Assembly (NCBI GenBank): GCA_015680905.1
Contig: CM027378.1
Location: 44,117,001 to 44,181,000, forward strand
Reading direction: 5' to 3'
DNA: 64,000 bases
DNA from: Coptis chinensis
Lineage: Eukaryota; Streptophyta; Magnoliopsida; Ranunculales; Ranunculaceae
Position 1 is the stretch's first letter. Each line of letters opens with the position of its first letter. The notes beneath the pieces were generated by a model, which was given only the letters and a program-made list of their open reading frames with translations, searched no databases and was not told where the DNA came from. Positions 1 to 12,239 of this stretch are shown piece after piece. The position numbers and the translations under genes were made by a program.

Positions 1-526
1 CTAGAAGTCCTACTCTTACCATCCATTTAGCAATTGAGTAATGTGACGTCCTTTGATCTATCTTTGGGATTCGATTAGAATTTATTAATCCTTTTTGACA
101 CTGAATAAGTCTACTTTCTAGGATTATAGACATGTAGTCCTTTTGCTTCCTAGTATAAAAATGGTGTAGTGTCCCAGTAGGCAAGTCGAATGGAAAGTGG
201 CGGGTTATTGTTAGTATTGCAAAGTTTAGCTTTAAGTTATCAAATGAAATGCCAGATAGAAGTAATAGCTTCACAAAATCGATAGCCAAATTTCATTAAA
301 GAGTTTGTCATAAACTTCAATTTACGATGTAGCTGTGCAAATATGTATGTCATTGTTTGGAGACATAACAGTCTTCGCTGCCTTGGTTATGGTATTTGGT
401 GAAGGCATAAGGTGTTCTAGAATCTATTGTTCTCAAGTATGTTTCACATTTTTGGAAGGACTTATCCCTAGTATAGTTCCAATCGCAGAGTAAAAACAGA
501 AACGCATTTACCAAACAATAACACCA
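1..526 (+). promoter_or_regulatory. Upstream region of the CKI1-type gene
   Basis: I see no coding sequence here on either strand. A TATAAAA motif at 154-160 is the best TATA-box candidate and would imply a 5' leader of roughly 340 bases, which is long, so it may be chance. The inferred start codon is the ATG at 527. Confidence 0.25.
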
Positions 527-3500
527 ATGAAGCTCAGGAGCTCGGTGTCTCAGCAACCCATATGTTTGTTCGTCGTTCTGGTTAGTTATCTATTGTTTTC
601 TCAATCTCTCTATACACTTCTGTTTTTTTTTTTTTTAAAAATCTAATGATGAAGTATGGTTTCTGTTTTTGTGTACATCAATTAACACTGAAATGCAGGC
701 ATTTGTAGTTTTCATTATTCCTTCCTTAGTAATCTCTAATTGGTTTGTTACAACCAAACAAGTCGAAGATGCTTCCAAGTTTGCTACTCACTTTGTCCAC
801 AAAGAAGCAGTTTTGGGCATTGAACCTGCCGCAACATTGTTATTTCCAGCCAACGCGTCTGCAGTGAACTTAGCAAGACTTCTGAATTCATCATTGAATG
901 CAACCAAACCATCACTATCTACCATTGAAACTAAGGTCAGCATCCAGTTGTTTACATGCCCCAATGCTATGATATAAGTTATAGTAAGAGTCAAGGTACT
1001 GATTACTACTTTTGTGTTATAGGCGGCTCCTCATCTGTTTCTAGCACTCAAGACAAATAGTTTATCACAGATATCCTATATTGGTTCAGGCAGTTTTATC
1101 TATTCATACTACACTGAAGGCAATTAAACTCGTGTTCTATACTCCAACACTAGCACTCCTGACACTTCAAAGGTCGAAGATACCAGCAATGTCTCCATAG
1201 TGTACAACTATTACACCCAGGAAGTAGATACTTATATGGGGAAGCGATATGACGAAAAGAAACGTCTGAATTCACTAATCTCCATTGACTCAAGCTGGCT
1301 TCGAGAAGCCTTAATGAATAACCCGAATGGTGCTTCATTAGGAAGGGGATGGGGCAAGGATCAAGAGCAGTTGTTTCTTTCCACAGTGGCTATTGATGGA
1401 TTGGGAGTTGTCTCTATCGGGTTTCCAGTGAAAAACTATATGGATGCCATCTCAAGGATTGACCTTCATGGTGGAGACATGTATTTGGCTACAAAAGATG
1501 GGATATCTCTAGCACAAACTGGGCCTCATCGAGTGAAGCTCAATAATGGATCAGTCTCAATTGTTGGCACTAACTCTAGTGAAAACCTAGCCACTTCACA
1601 AAATATTCCATGTGAACCCAGTGATGAGACACTTAGAGTTAAAAATGTGGACATCAGGGGAAAGAAATACGTGGTGTACTGTTTGCCGCTGAAGATAGCA
1701 GGAGTTCCATCGGTATGTCACAAAGTAAACAGTTTACATATTGGACGTACAGAAAGGTTACTTAAAGTGATCAAACATTAGATCATTTACTATAAAGTAG
1801 GAGCAGTCCATTTTTTGGATGAAGTGTAAAACTGTTTTGAATTTGGGAATCTTTTGTTTTGCAGGTCTCAGTAGTGGTGTACCCCCACAAGGGATTAGTG
1901 GGAGTGGTACAGAGACATAGCAAGACCGCAGTGGTGCTTCTGATTTTGTTGCTTATATCTCTAGTTATAACAGTTTTCTCCTTCATATACTTGATTACTA
2001 GATATTTCAGAAGAGAAATGTTCCTCTGTGCTTCACTCATAAAACACATGGAAACAACACAGCAGGCAGAAAGGAAGAGCGTGAACAAGAGTTTAGCCTT
2101 TGCAAGTGCTAGTCACGATTTACGTTCTTCCCTTGCAGCTCTGGATGGTATAATCACCCTTTGCATTGCAGAGGTTATTCCGAATTCAGAGATACATATG
2201 AATTTGGAGCAGATGAGAACTTTTACTGCAGACCTTGTAGGTGAGCTTTACTATTCATACTTCTTCTATCCAAAAGACTTGCTTAAAATAATATATTTAC
2301 ATTTACAATTTAATATTTGTTATTTTGATAGATGACACTCTGAGAAAATAAACAAGTGCATGAAGAACTGATTCTCCTTTTCTTTTATGCGTGTAAAACT
2401 TATTGCAGGATTACTAAACTCTGTCCTTGATACTAGTAAGGTTGAAGCTGGGAAGATGCAACTCACTGAAGAAGAATTTAATTTGGCACGATTCCTCGAG
2501 GAATCTGTTAATTTGTATTATCCAGTTGGTAAGAACAAAGGCATTGATTTGGTGTTGGATCCTTGCGATGAATCAGTACTTAAGCATTCCCTTGTTAAAG
2601 GCGATCGTAGAAAGCTTCAACGGGTACTGAATAATTTACTCCACAATGCTATAAAGTTCACATCAGATGGCCATATCATCATCCGTGCATGGGTAAAGAA
2701 ATCATGTGCAGAAGATCCAATTCTTGTTTCTAAGGATAGTGGTGCCTGGAAATATATACCGCGGCTTCTTTACAAGAATAATGAAACTTGCAGTGAGTTG
2801 CGATCACTACATGTGGCTCAACAACATCAAAATTCTGTTGAATTTGTAATTGAGGTGGATGACACTGGAAGGGGAATCCCAAAGGAGAAACAAAAATCTG
2901 TCTTTGAGGACTTTGTTCAAGTTAAAGGAACAGCCCATGAACACGAAGGCACTGGCTTAGGACTTGGAATTGTGCAATCCCTGGTAAGTACTCTTAGACT
3001 TACAAAAACTCTAAGATCATTGTATTGAATATTTTGAATATTTGTTAGTGTAGATTTTCCATGATTACTGACGTTTCAATATTAACTGAAAATAGTTTCT
3101 TTTTACTGGAAATGTTTCATATAGATCGATCGATCAAGTGTCGTGCTGCATAACTTGTTTTGAATTATGTATCAGGTGCGTCTAATGGGTGGAGATATTG
3201 GAATTATGGATAAGGACCTTAGTGAAAGAGGAACTTGTTTTAGATTCAACATTTTCCTTTCTTCCTGTGAGGCTGCATACGGCACTTCAACTGCTGAAGG
3301 AGAGGACACTAGATTACTAGTTGATCGGTTTCCCATGGAGATAAGCCAGAATTTAGACCTAAATTTTATAAACCAGAGTCCGAGACCAGAAGGTTCGCAT
3401 GTTGTACTATTTATTGAAAGAGGTGGGAGAAGAAGAATTGTACAAAGATTTTTGCAGAGCACAGGGGCCAGAGTATGGACAGTGGACCGATTGGAACATA

Positions 3501-4720
3501 TTTTTCACACTCTTGAGAGGATAACACACAAATGTCACCTTGATCATCTAAGTTCTTCTGGAAAGTCAAATTTGGGTAGTGACTACTTGAGTAACTCGGC
3601 ATCTCTGGGGAAAACAGATGTGTGTATCAACATAAGAAATGAAATGGATTATCAATCACCTTTCCGCAGAAAGACAACTAGTAAGACTACTTCAAGTTTT
3701 GTACTCGTCATTATTGACTTCAGTGCTGCTCATTTTAGTGATGATCAATTCTCGGAGTTGAATTCGATGTTAGAAAGTTTTCAGAAAGACATCTGTGATT
3801 CTCGATGTAGGGTTGTCTGGTTATACACGCCTGAAACAAATGTTGAAGCAAGAAGACTTGATGAGAAAAAGCTAGCAAAGTGTGAACTCATTGTGAGTAA
3901 ACCACTTCATGGGTCTCGCTTGTTTCAATTGCTAAAACTGCTGCCAGAATTCGGGGGTGCTATAACCATTGATGGATACAGACCAAATTTTACAGAAGAA
4001 ATTGCACAACCTTCTAGTTCCCCTGGTCCATCTACAGGTCGTATCCAAGAGGTTGTTGGTAGTGTTCCAAGGAATGACAACAGCAGGGAAAAAAGTTTTG
4101 GTTGTTGAAGACGATAGGATGTTACACAAGATAACCATTTTTGCTCTTAAGAAACTGGGTGCAACTGTCGAATGTTGTGAGAACGGGGAAGAAGCAGTGC
4201 TACAAGTGTGTGGCGCTCTTCGAGAGAGTGATCAAAGGTCTTCAAAGCTTCCTTATGATTTTATATTCATGGACTGTCAGGTAAAGTATAATTTGTGCTC
4301 CGTTATGAATACTTCTTTCGTTTTTTCCTTCAAAATATGCTCTCATTGTTGATGTTATTTAGAACATGAACCTATCATAATTAACATAACAAGCCTCCTC
4401 TTGTGAACTATCATAGATGTTAGAACTGCATTTTGATTCATTTCAAGAAGAGAAGAGGCTTTGCTGCTGCTAACGTCGTTTTGTTACTTTATCAGATGCC
4501 AATCATGAACGGGTTTGAAGCAGCCAGACAAATACGGTTGGAGGAGAGACTTTACAATGTTCGCTTCACCATAATCGCACTAACCGCTCATACAGAGGCC
4601 GAGCAACATAGAATGATCGTTCTGGCTGGCATGGACGCTATCATAATTAAACCAATATCAGGGCAGAAAGTTTACGAGGCCATCCATTCTATCGAGAACT
4701 ATAATGAGGAATTTGAGTAA
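527..4720 (+). CDS. CKI1: CKI1-type hybrid histidine kinase, 8 exons, in-frame stop at codon 132
   Basis: CKI1-family sensor kinases sit in the plasma membrane, act in the cytokinin-type phosphorelay and are needed for female gametophyte development. Exons by frame and splice signals: 527-580, 699-935, 1023-1712, 1865-2240, 2409-2983, 3176-4037, 4087-4280, 4496-4720. The sum is 1070 codons plus stop; Arabidopsis CKI1 has about 1120. Start 527 was chosen because exon 1 joins exon 2 in phase and completes the first membrane segment, ending ISNW. A second membrane segment begins exon 4. Then come the H-box (ASHDLR, His411), N-box (NLLHNAIKF), G1 (DDTGRGIP), F-box, G2 (GTGLGLGI) and a receiver with VVEDD, Asp994 in FMDCQMP and the KP lysine. 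Oddities: TAA at 1125-1127 in the sensor domain breaks the frame, and the receiver is in frame only if 4038-4086 is an intron. Family identity is very sure; whether the gene works is not. Confidence 0.9.
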
Positions 4721-4774
4721 GTTCATAAATGTCCTGTGTATATCCTCTCTTGTAGTTCCTTTAGTACAGTATTC

Positions 4775-4780
4775 AATAAA
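4775..4780 (+). other. Candidate poly(A) signal for the CKI1-type gene
   Basis: AATAAA lies 55 bases after the stop codon, a normal plant distance. Plant signals are loose, so this is a candidate only. Confidence 0.4.
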
Positions 4781-6112
4781 TTACTTTCTACACATTATCA
4801 CCTGGATGAAGTCTATGCTTAAAACTCGACTAATTGCTAATGAATTACAGTTCGTAACTACATGGCAAAGATGTCTTAGACAAACTTTCTGCTCAATTAC
4901 ACAACTTTGCTACTAACTTGTGTTTCTAGTTTGCTTCATTGTTTTTCATAATGTGCTCTCTTTCTTGTCTCTCTTTATCTGACGGATTAACAGTTTGGGT
5001 GAAGTCTTTAGAACATCTTTCTAGGTGATTCGGAGCTCCTTCCAGAAACCCAAGGCTGGCCTGATTGCTGTTGCCTGTTCTAACAATGGAACTCGGTTTT
5101 ATTGAGGAGCTGGTTGTCTAGGGCACCTTGGTGCTATGGCTGTATGGCATATCAATTGCAGGGTGATTTGTAGTATGTGCTGCACTGTGCTCAGTTGGGA
5201 TTTGTGAAGTGATTTTTAATACGGCAATCAAGGTGATGATCAGTTTAACTGATACAAGTGAATTCATATGGCTAGAGATGGTTACGATTAAATTCTGCAT
5301 ATTGAAAGAAGATTAGTACCTTGTTAATTTGTTCTACATCAAAACTAGTAATTTATTACCATCTCTCCATGTAAAACGTGATATTCTCTCATTTTATGTT
5401 CTTGTTGATCGTTAAGCGAAAGAAAAAATATGTTCATTTTTGGTCTACATGTAAGAGCCTACAAATATTATTGCTGCTGCGTAACACTTCTCATTGTAAC
5501 GCGAATAACTATCACAAATGATTAGAAGATAGTGTTTTTTGTTTTGTTCGGGTCTTTTTAGTAGTCCCTGCTGTTTTTTTTATTTAGTTATATGATCGAG
5601 TAAATTGCCAAAATATAAGCTGTGTTCTTGGTCATTGAGACTTTGATCAAAACAGAAATACAAGACCATGGCTATCACCTTAATTTAATTGGAGTAATGG
5701 ACACAGAAATCCATATGTGATTTCACAATTGGTAATCAAGTCCAAAGCAATTTATGAATACTCATAGTGACAAGATTTTGAAAAGACACTCATTTTGCAA
5801 AACAGCAACAGCCATTTTTATTGGTGATTTAATCGTGCACTCATCAAATTTCATTGGGCAGCCTCCGGCTCAAATCCGACAATTAAGTCCAACAACAATA
5901 GCCCCCCCCCCCCCCTCAACACATACTGGCTACCATTTTTTTCAAACCTCGGGACAAACAAACCTAATTTTTAAAAGTCCAAGCGACCTAGCCATGTCGC
6001 CCAAGAGAGTCCCCAAACGACCCCACCATGTCGTCCTAGAGACTACCCAAACGACCCCGCCATATCGTCTAGCTAAAAACCAAGAGTTTTGTCTAAAACG
6101 ACACGTGCAAAC
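4781..6112. other. Gene-poor flank, no gene recognised
   Basis: The first part may be CKI1 3' UTR. A run of 14 C lies at 5902-5915. Between about 5980 and 6070 short GACCCCRCCATRTCGTC-like units recur with the same spacing style as the minisatellite that follows, so the repeat array probably begins here in degraded form. The short open frames look like chance. Confidence 0.5.
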
Positions 6113-6373
6113 CACTTGAGTGTACACTTAAACTATATGGTGAAGACGTTTGAGTGTACGCTCAAACTACATGGTGAGGTCGTTTGAGTGTACATTCAAA
6201 CTACATGGCAAGATTGTTTGAGTGTACGCTCAAACTACATGGTGAGGTCGTTTGAGTCTACATTCAAACTACATGGCGAGATCGTTTGAGCGTACACTCA
6301 AACTACATAGTGAAGTCATTTGAGTGTACATTCAAACTACATGGCGAGACCGTTTGAGTGTATACTCAAACGA
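6113..6373. repeat. 34-bp minisatellite with a 20-bp palindromic core
   Basis: About eight tandem units of 34 bp. Each unit is a near-perfect palindrome, consensus GTTTGAGTGTACACTCAAAC, joined by a 14-bp spacer of the type TACATGGYGARRTC. Units differ at one to four positions, often by paired changes that keep the arms complementary (for example GTGTAC with CGCTC against GCGTAC with CACTC). The whole array can therefore fold into a row of short hairpins or cruciforms. Confidence 0.85.
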
Positions 6374-7242
6374 CCCGACGGTTTCGTTATGGCGAGACCG
6401 GTTGGATTGGTTGTTGGGCTTAGGCTTTGATGGCAAACTTGTAATATATTTGGCGGGTTTGGGTTGCCCAATCCAATTTGATGAGTGCCCCATACAGGAC
6501 CCTTATTATTTGGGCAGTCACCACCTGGATATCCTCTACCCTTGCACATACCATTACAACACTATCGATTGCAAACAAAAGGAGCAACGTGGTTGTAGCA
6601 TCCCGAGCCGCAATGATTATACTTTTCTGTTAAGTTTTTGCGAGCAGCTACAAAACACATAAACCTTTTGGGTTATCACAATATTAATTAGTAATTGTCA
6701 TTTCTTTTTCTATATCATTGTGAGGGAGTAATATTCACATCCAATGAATATCAAGCATGTGTCCAGCACAGACGTGAATACAGATCGACCCTCGATCCTC
6801 GTCCTCGTAGCTTGCTTCATAGCGACTCAACTATGGCAATCGATCTGACTAGACAGTAGTCAACCGACGTGAAGTCTTCGTCACACAAGCTCGCTCCATA
6901 ATGACTCGCTACACACGAACAACCTATATCAAATAGCGATCTCCAAGATTCTCGCTCGCACCAACGGACAGTAACGTAAGTCTTAAATACCATCATCAAG
7001 ACCGGAGCTTCAAGCACACTTCACCATAAATGTCCTTAACTATACTAATATAGCAAATAAAACTGAAACAACTCTATAAGAGTTCCACCCGTTATGGGGT
7101 TAATAAGAAATAAATTGCTTGGGACATAAGCAAACACTAACTGAAACTAAAAAATTACATTATCTCCCGCTTAATCGTCTTCCTCATCTCTTTCTATAAA
7201 GAATTGAGGTTCCTTCGCGTCCATTAACGGTTCCCAGCCTAC
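6374..7242. other. Unassigned sequence, no gene recognised
   Basis: No open frame with recognisable protein features. The stretch between the minisatellite and the LTR-like block has the look of retroelement non-coding DNA, but I could not assign it. Confidence 0.4.
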
Positions 7243-7830
7243 GTGTATGATCACCTAGCGAAACCAAGCACCATAGGTGGTGCTTTGGAACAAATCTTCG
7301 AAAGACTGTTCCGGTATGACTGTAGGAGATGTCATCTCAAAACTACCCTCTGGAACAGCTGCAATCGATCCTGGAACAACCCACAAAAATCAGAATTTTT
7401 CGTGCCCTCACGGGGTCGTATGGCGGGTCGCCTCAACCGGCCCTTGTATGGGCGAGGGTCGCACTCTGGAGAATTTGGACTTACAGTGTTTTGGGCGCGG
7501 GTCACACTCAACCTAGGCACGGGTAGTAGGCTGGTCGCTCGTGGTAAACTGGATTGGCAAAGTTTATGGGCTTGGTGGCACTCCACCGAAGCAGCGCCCA
7601 AAGTCTTTGAAATCTTTGAGTGAGAAGGAAAAAGAAGGAAAACTTGGGAGTGAAAGGTGAGAGATGAAAGTGAGAGATGTGAGTTGTGTGTAGAGAATGA
7701 ATGAAGTTTATATAGGTTTTTAGTTTCCAAAACGAATCGGGAAGTTGCCAAAAAGTTTTAAGGCAATTGCTGGAAACAAAAATGTCCAAAACCGAAAACG
7801 AAAACAACCCATATTCTTGATTCTAAAACA
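7243..7830 (-). mobile_element. LTR-like promoter and leader, minus strand
   Basis: On the minus strand a TATATAAA box (7707-7714) is followed by a pyrimidine-rich leader with many CTCACTT-type blocks and then GC-rich blocks (7430-7520) with GGTCGCACTC-like motifs. This is the usual look of an LTR U3/R/U5 or untranslated leader of a plant LTR retroelement. The GC-rich motifs resemble those at 14210-14470, which suggests a family link. LTR ends were not found, so the boundaries are approximate. Confidence 0.35.
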
Positions 7831-8558
7831 AACATAATATATTTTAGGTTGAATTTAGGATAGTAACTGCCTAACTCATTGAGATTTCATCTTACCACAA
7901 TATTTACTCATAGTCATGCCAATATCAGCAATATTCCCAACAATCATCGCAAAATTACATAATAAATTGTGGATCATATAAAAACCATGCTAAAAGAAAT
8001 AATACCACCCCTAAACAATTCGGGAAGATGGGATTAACACTAAAATCAACGCATAATTTGAAAAGAATCAAATTAAATTAAAATCGAAATTCAAATACAA
8101 TTAACTACCGAATTCAAATTTAACTACTGAATTTAACAACTTAACATCCAATCTACTAAAAACAATAAAAACAACATCAAAACAACAAACAACAAGAAAT
8201 CTAGCTACGAGATGAGGAAGGAATAAGAATAGGAAGTCGAGTGATCAAGAATGGAAAAACCAAATACCCCACCCCCAAACAAATTTTATAGAACAGAGTT
8301 TAGAAAATTTGTTTTAAACGTGGGTCTTTTAAAGTCAGATTCCCCTAGACTTAATATGGCGTCGTTTTAAGCCAGATTCCCCTAGACTGTGCACACCCCT
8401 AAACAAGCAAAAAATTGGGGTGGCACAAAATAGATGATGCGTGGTCAACTATAAACTAATAGTTGAAAGAGTTGGGGGTTTAGCCATAAAAACATGATAC
8501 TAAATGCACCTCCAAACAGAATGAAGTTGTATAATTGGAAGCAATCATGTAGAAGAAT
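7831..8558. other. AT-rich sequence next to the first solo LTR, no gene recognised
   Basis: Probably more of the decayed element that received the solo LTR: its last bases, AGAAT at 8554-8558, are the target-site duplication that reappears at 12235-12239. Confidence 0.4.
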
Positions 8559-9059
8559 TGTCACACCCCGAATTTTCGACAGAATTCGGAAAAAACAATA
8601 TTTGTTCCCGACTCTTCGATCTCCGAGGTGTGACGCACTCTCCACTTCTAAAAACCCATAAACAGTTTAAATATGCGGATAATTAAAAACCAATAAAAAT
8701 TTTAATTTAAACAAAAATTCTCTTCATTACAAAAATTCACAAATAAGATTAGGTTATAAATCTCTTTTCAATAACTCTTTAATTAAATTTACAAATGAAA
8801 ATACAAAAACATTGTCTAGACTGAAAATCTATATCACCTCAAGGGAAAACAAAACATATCCTGAGATGCAACGCTAACGCAAACCACAAGCAGCAACCAA
8901 TCTTCTTCAACACTAAACCTGTCAAGACTTATCAACTATGTTCATTTAATGAACACACTCGATAAGCAAACATGCAAATCGGGTCAGCATTATAAAAATG
9001 CTGGTGTGAGTAGCTCTAAAATACAACATATAATTATACATATATATACACAATCCATA

Positions 9060-9235
9060 CGACAGTTAGTTCCTCCATCGAGGCGCCTTAACTTTCAACG
9101 ACTAATATAACATCCTTAAGTACAATAATTAAGGCAGGTAGTTCCTCCACTGAGGCACCTTAACTTCCCACTAACCACACAACAAACTATACGCATCATA
9201 AATAAGGCATGTAGTTCCTCCATCGAGGCGCCTTA
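9060..9235 (-). repeat. Threefold repeat inside solo LTR copy 1
   Basis: Three diverged units of about 60-70 bp, each holding a block that reads AAGGCGCCTCGATGGAGGAA on the minus strand, then CTACNTGCCTTA. The second copy of this LTR has the same three units at 30857-31033. Confidence 0.8.
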
Positions 9236-9689
9236 GGTTCTAACTAAACAAATAACCAACCAAACATATTATATCCGTACCGCATTTCATGCTCAATAAC
9301 AGAGTGGGTCGTCTCTGCCCAAGTAATTAGTTTGACCCACCCTTCTGCAAAACCATATACAAACATCTATCTAAAGATACCTCATTAACCAACATATTAC
9401 CATAATTAGATTATTTCAGGCTTTCTTTGCGTGTCCCTAAAATCACGTAGTATCTATGTCTTACCTAGTTTCCCTGGCTACCATAATCGCTTTCCAACAC
9501 CGAACATGTACATCCACATGTCTCCCCTTACATAATGAATCACTCGCGTAACTAACTACCACGAAATGGGATGCCGCACACCAGGTAACCCTCACACGGA
9601 AGCCATTATGTAAGTACTGCCACTATTCGGCATAAAATATCGCGCGTCTCGTTCTAATTTTGCGAACGGAATAATCAAGCCACTATTCG

Positions 9690-9860
9690 GCTACGCCAGA
9701 AGGGCCATTCAGATTCACTGAAACGCTAGAAGGGCCAATCAAATTACTTATGCCCAAAGGGCCATTCAGATTCACTGAAACGCCAGAAGAGCCAATCATA
9801 TTACTTACGCCCGAAGGCCATTCAGATTCACTGAAACACCAGAAGGGCCAATCACATGAG
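9690..9860 (-). repeat. Short repeat of GCCATTCAGATTCACTGAAAC type inside solo LTR copy 1
   Basis: Three diverged units of about 60 bp with AGAAGGGCCAATCA and GGCCATTCAGATTC blocks. The corresponding part of copy 2 (about 30440-30530) is shorter and holds fewer clear units. Confidence 0.7.
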
Positions 9861-10625
9861 TTGTGGTAGCTAGGTTCTAGGATTTTCATTACGTAATTTA
9901 TTCAAGTGTCATACATTTATGACTCATAATAATTCCACTATATCACGTGTAGGTCAAATACCTTATTGCACTAAACCACAATATTTAGAAATATCTCAAT
10001 TATATATCGTAACCACTTTCATTCTTTCACGTGCCAATATATTATTGCACTACGCCACAATCCCGTGAGAAATATCCACAAATACTCTACTAGCATCTCA
10101 CAGATAAAATAATGGAGGGTTTATACATTTATTTCTCCACAACTATTGCATTTAATATATATATCCCAACATATTATATAATGTCGCAATTGCTTCAAAC
10201 GTATCGCATACATTTTTATAGCGTTTTAGGAATATTATACCTCCTAAAGTTTCTATCTCGTCACGTGTCAAAAATACACAACCTCAACGTCAAATCTATA
10301 TTATATACTGACAAACAAGTTTATACAAGCTTCTATAGCATTTTAATATTTGATTTGTCCATACAATTTAATATGTAAAAACGTAACACAATTAAACAGT
10401 CAACAGTCCACAATCCAAGTCCATGAATCTAAGTCCGTATATAATTTAATTCTCGTAAAAACGTATATATCTAAGTCCTATAAAAATTCCCCGCTTGTTA
10501 CGTGCCAATATATTTATATATTTTACACACTACTTACGTCAAATCTTAATTAGATAATGACAAACAAGGTTATACAAAGTTTGACAATCTTTTATTGCTA
10601 CATTTGTCCACATTCTTAAACATGT

Positions 10626-10753
10626 GAAAAAAAACTGGAAAAAGTCAACAGTCCACAGTCAATGGTCAGCGGTCAAAGTCATGGTCAAAGTCAAAGTCAA
10701 CACGTTATGGTCAAAGTCAAAGTCAACACATCATGGTCGAAGTCAAACTGTTG
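10626..10753 (-). promoter_or_regulatory. W-box-like TTGAC array in solo LTR copy 1
   Basis: About ten GTCAA motifs on the plus strand, that is TTGAC on the strand of the LTR. TTGACC/T is the WRKY-factor W-box core. This array is shorter than the one in copy 2. Confidence 0.6.
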
Positions 10754-12239
10754 TTTCTATGTTCAACAGGTTCAGGGTCGTCGCCATGGTTCATGGCTAA
10801 GGTCAATGTGCATGGTTCATGGGCTCATGACTAAGGAAACGGTTCGGACCCAATTGGCCAAGCCTAAACCCCAAACCTTAGAACCCAAAAGTCTAAATGT
10901 TGAAAGACCCATTTGGATCTCTATTAAGTCCTATGGGCTAGCCCCAAACAATCAAGCTAAACTGGCCCAACAACTTAAAACAAAATCGGGCCCAATCAAA
11001 ACAAAACAAACCGGCCTATTGAACTAAACCAAATTGGTCCAAAACTTAATTGAACTGGTCCGGCCCAACAACTTAAAACAAAATCGGGCCCAACCAAAAC
11101 AATTAAAATTGGTGTGGACCCAAAGAAACCAACTCAGGCCCAAGCCCAATTCGTCATCTCCCTCCCCAGCAGCCTCAACCACCAGCTCGCACGCCGGCCA
11201 CCACAACCTCCACACACCACCCTACACAAACCCACCGATTTTAATCCTCATAGAAACCCCTACAACTTTAACAAAACCAAAAACTCTAATACTTACATTC
11301 CGAATTCTTCAACCAAACTAGATCTGGAAGTTTCTCGCCGCCATTAATGGCTTCTACCACCTCCTCCAAACACCTCCCTACGATTACAAACACACACAAC
11401 CAATAACCACCCTTAATCCAACCACACTTCAACAAAACAATCAACAAAACAATCAACAAAATACAAAAAAACGATACTGGGGTTGCACTGCCATTAACGC
11501 TTGTCGACGCTTCTACCGCACCCAACCAAACTTCAACACACTTCACACGTACACCATCAACCAACATCAAAACTAAAGAGTTCAACCAAATTAATAGGAT
11601 TTCGTTCCCCTTTTTTTTTTCTATGGGCGACGCCATTAGCGCCTGTTCAAAGCGTGAACAGAGCTTCCACAGGCGATTCTAAACCCACATCAAAACAAAA
11701 CAACATAATATAAGGGCAGTACGATTCATGGGCTAGCGCCTCCATGAACGCCTGTTCATAGCTTCAACAGTTCAAATAAAAACTAACATATATCGACAGA
11801 ACTAAATAACTATAAAAACTGGTCGGAAACACTCGACAGTAAATTCGTAAATACTAAACAGACGGAAATCATAGTTTATGAACTTTGTAAATTCTAAACA
11901 AACAAAAATTATAGTTTTAGTAGTGGTGAGAGATAAACTCTACTCACCTGTATCAAAAGCTCAACTCGACGAAACCCTCATCGTCCAAATCGTCGCGCTC
12001 CAACGCTCGAGCAAACAAGTTTCTATCTCTGCCTCCATTTTTATTATTTTTTTATTCTCTAAAAACCCTATTATCTAGAACAATGTGATTATATACTTGG
12101 ATTTGAAACCCATGCCCAACACAGACTCGGGCCCAGAAACCAGGCCCACATATCCCAAATCCAATCCAGTGAATTTTAAATAAATAATTAAATTAATTAA
12201 TTAATAAATATGTATTTTAAATACGGGCGTTACAAGAAT

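Larger units (their letters stand above)
8559..12234 (-). mobile_element. Solo LTR, 3676 bp, family A, copy 1 (inverted)
   Basis: Read on the minus strand the element starts TGTAACGCCC and ends GGGGTGTGACA, the TG...CA form of an LTR. It is flanked by the perfect 5-bp duplication AGAAT (8554-8558 and 12235-12239). No internal domain or second LTR is attached, so it is a solo LTR left by LTR-LTR recombination. It matches 27886-31532 in reverse complement over its whole length. The termini resemble those of long-LTR gypsy elements of the Tekay/Del type; that assignment is an inference. The short open frames inside are chance. Confidence 0.92.

Noticed and set aside
1085..1199. Reading the TAA-bearing stretch of the CKI1-type gene as an intron
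   Set aside because: The codons around the stop match the family in order, no donor/acceptor pair of suitable length keeps phase, and the removed part would be conserved sensor sequence.
3172..3602. Antisense frames over the CKI1-type kinase exons
   Set aside because: Shadow frames of a well-supported plus-strand exon.
5754..6662. Short frames of 60-120 codons on both strands around the 34-bp minisatellite
   Set aside because: Frames partly run through the C run and the tandem array and overlap on both strands; no known protein.
10662..11713. Plus-strand frames of 60-120 codons inside solo LTR copy 1
   Set aside because: Composition follows the TTGAC repeats and Asn/Lys/Pro-rich LTR sequence, they lie against the LTR's own strand, and no family feature is present.
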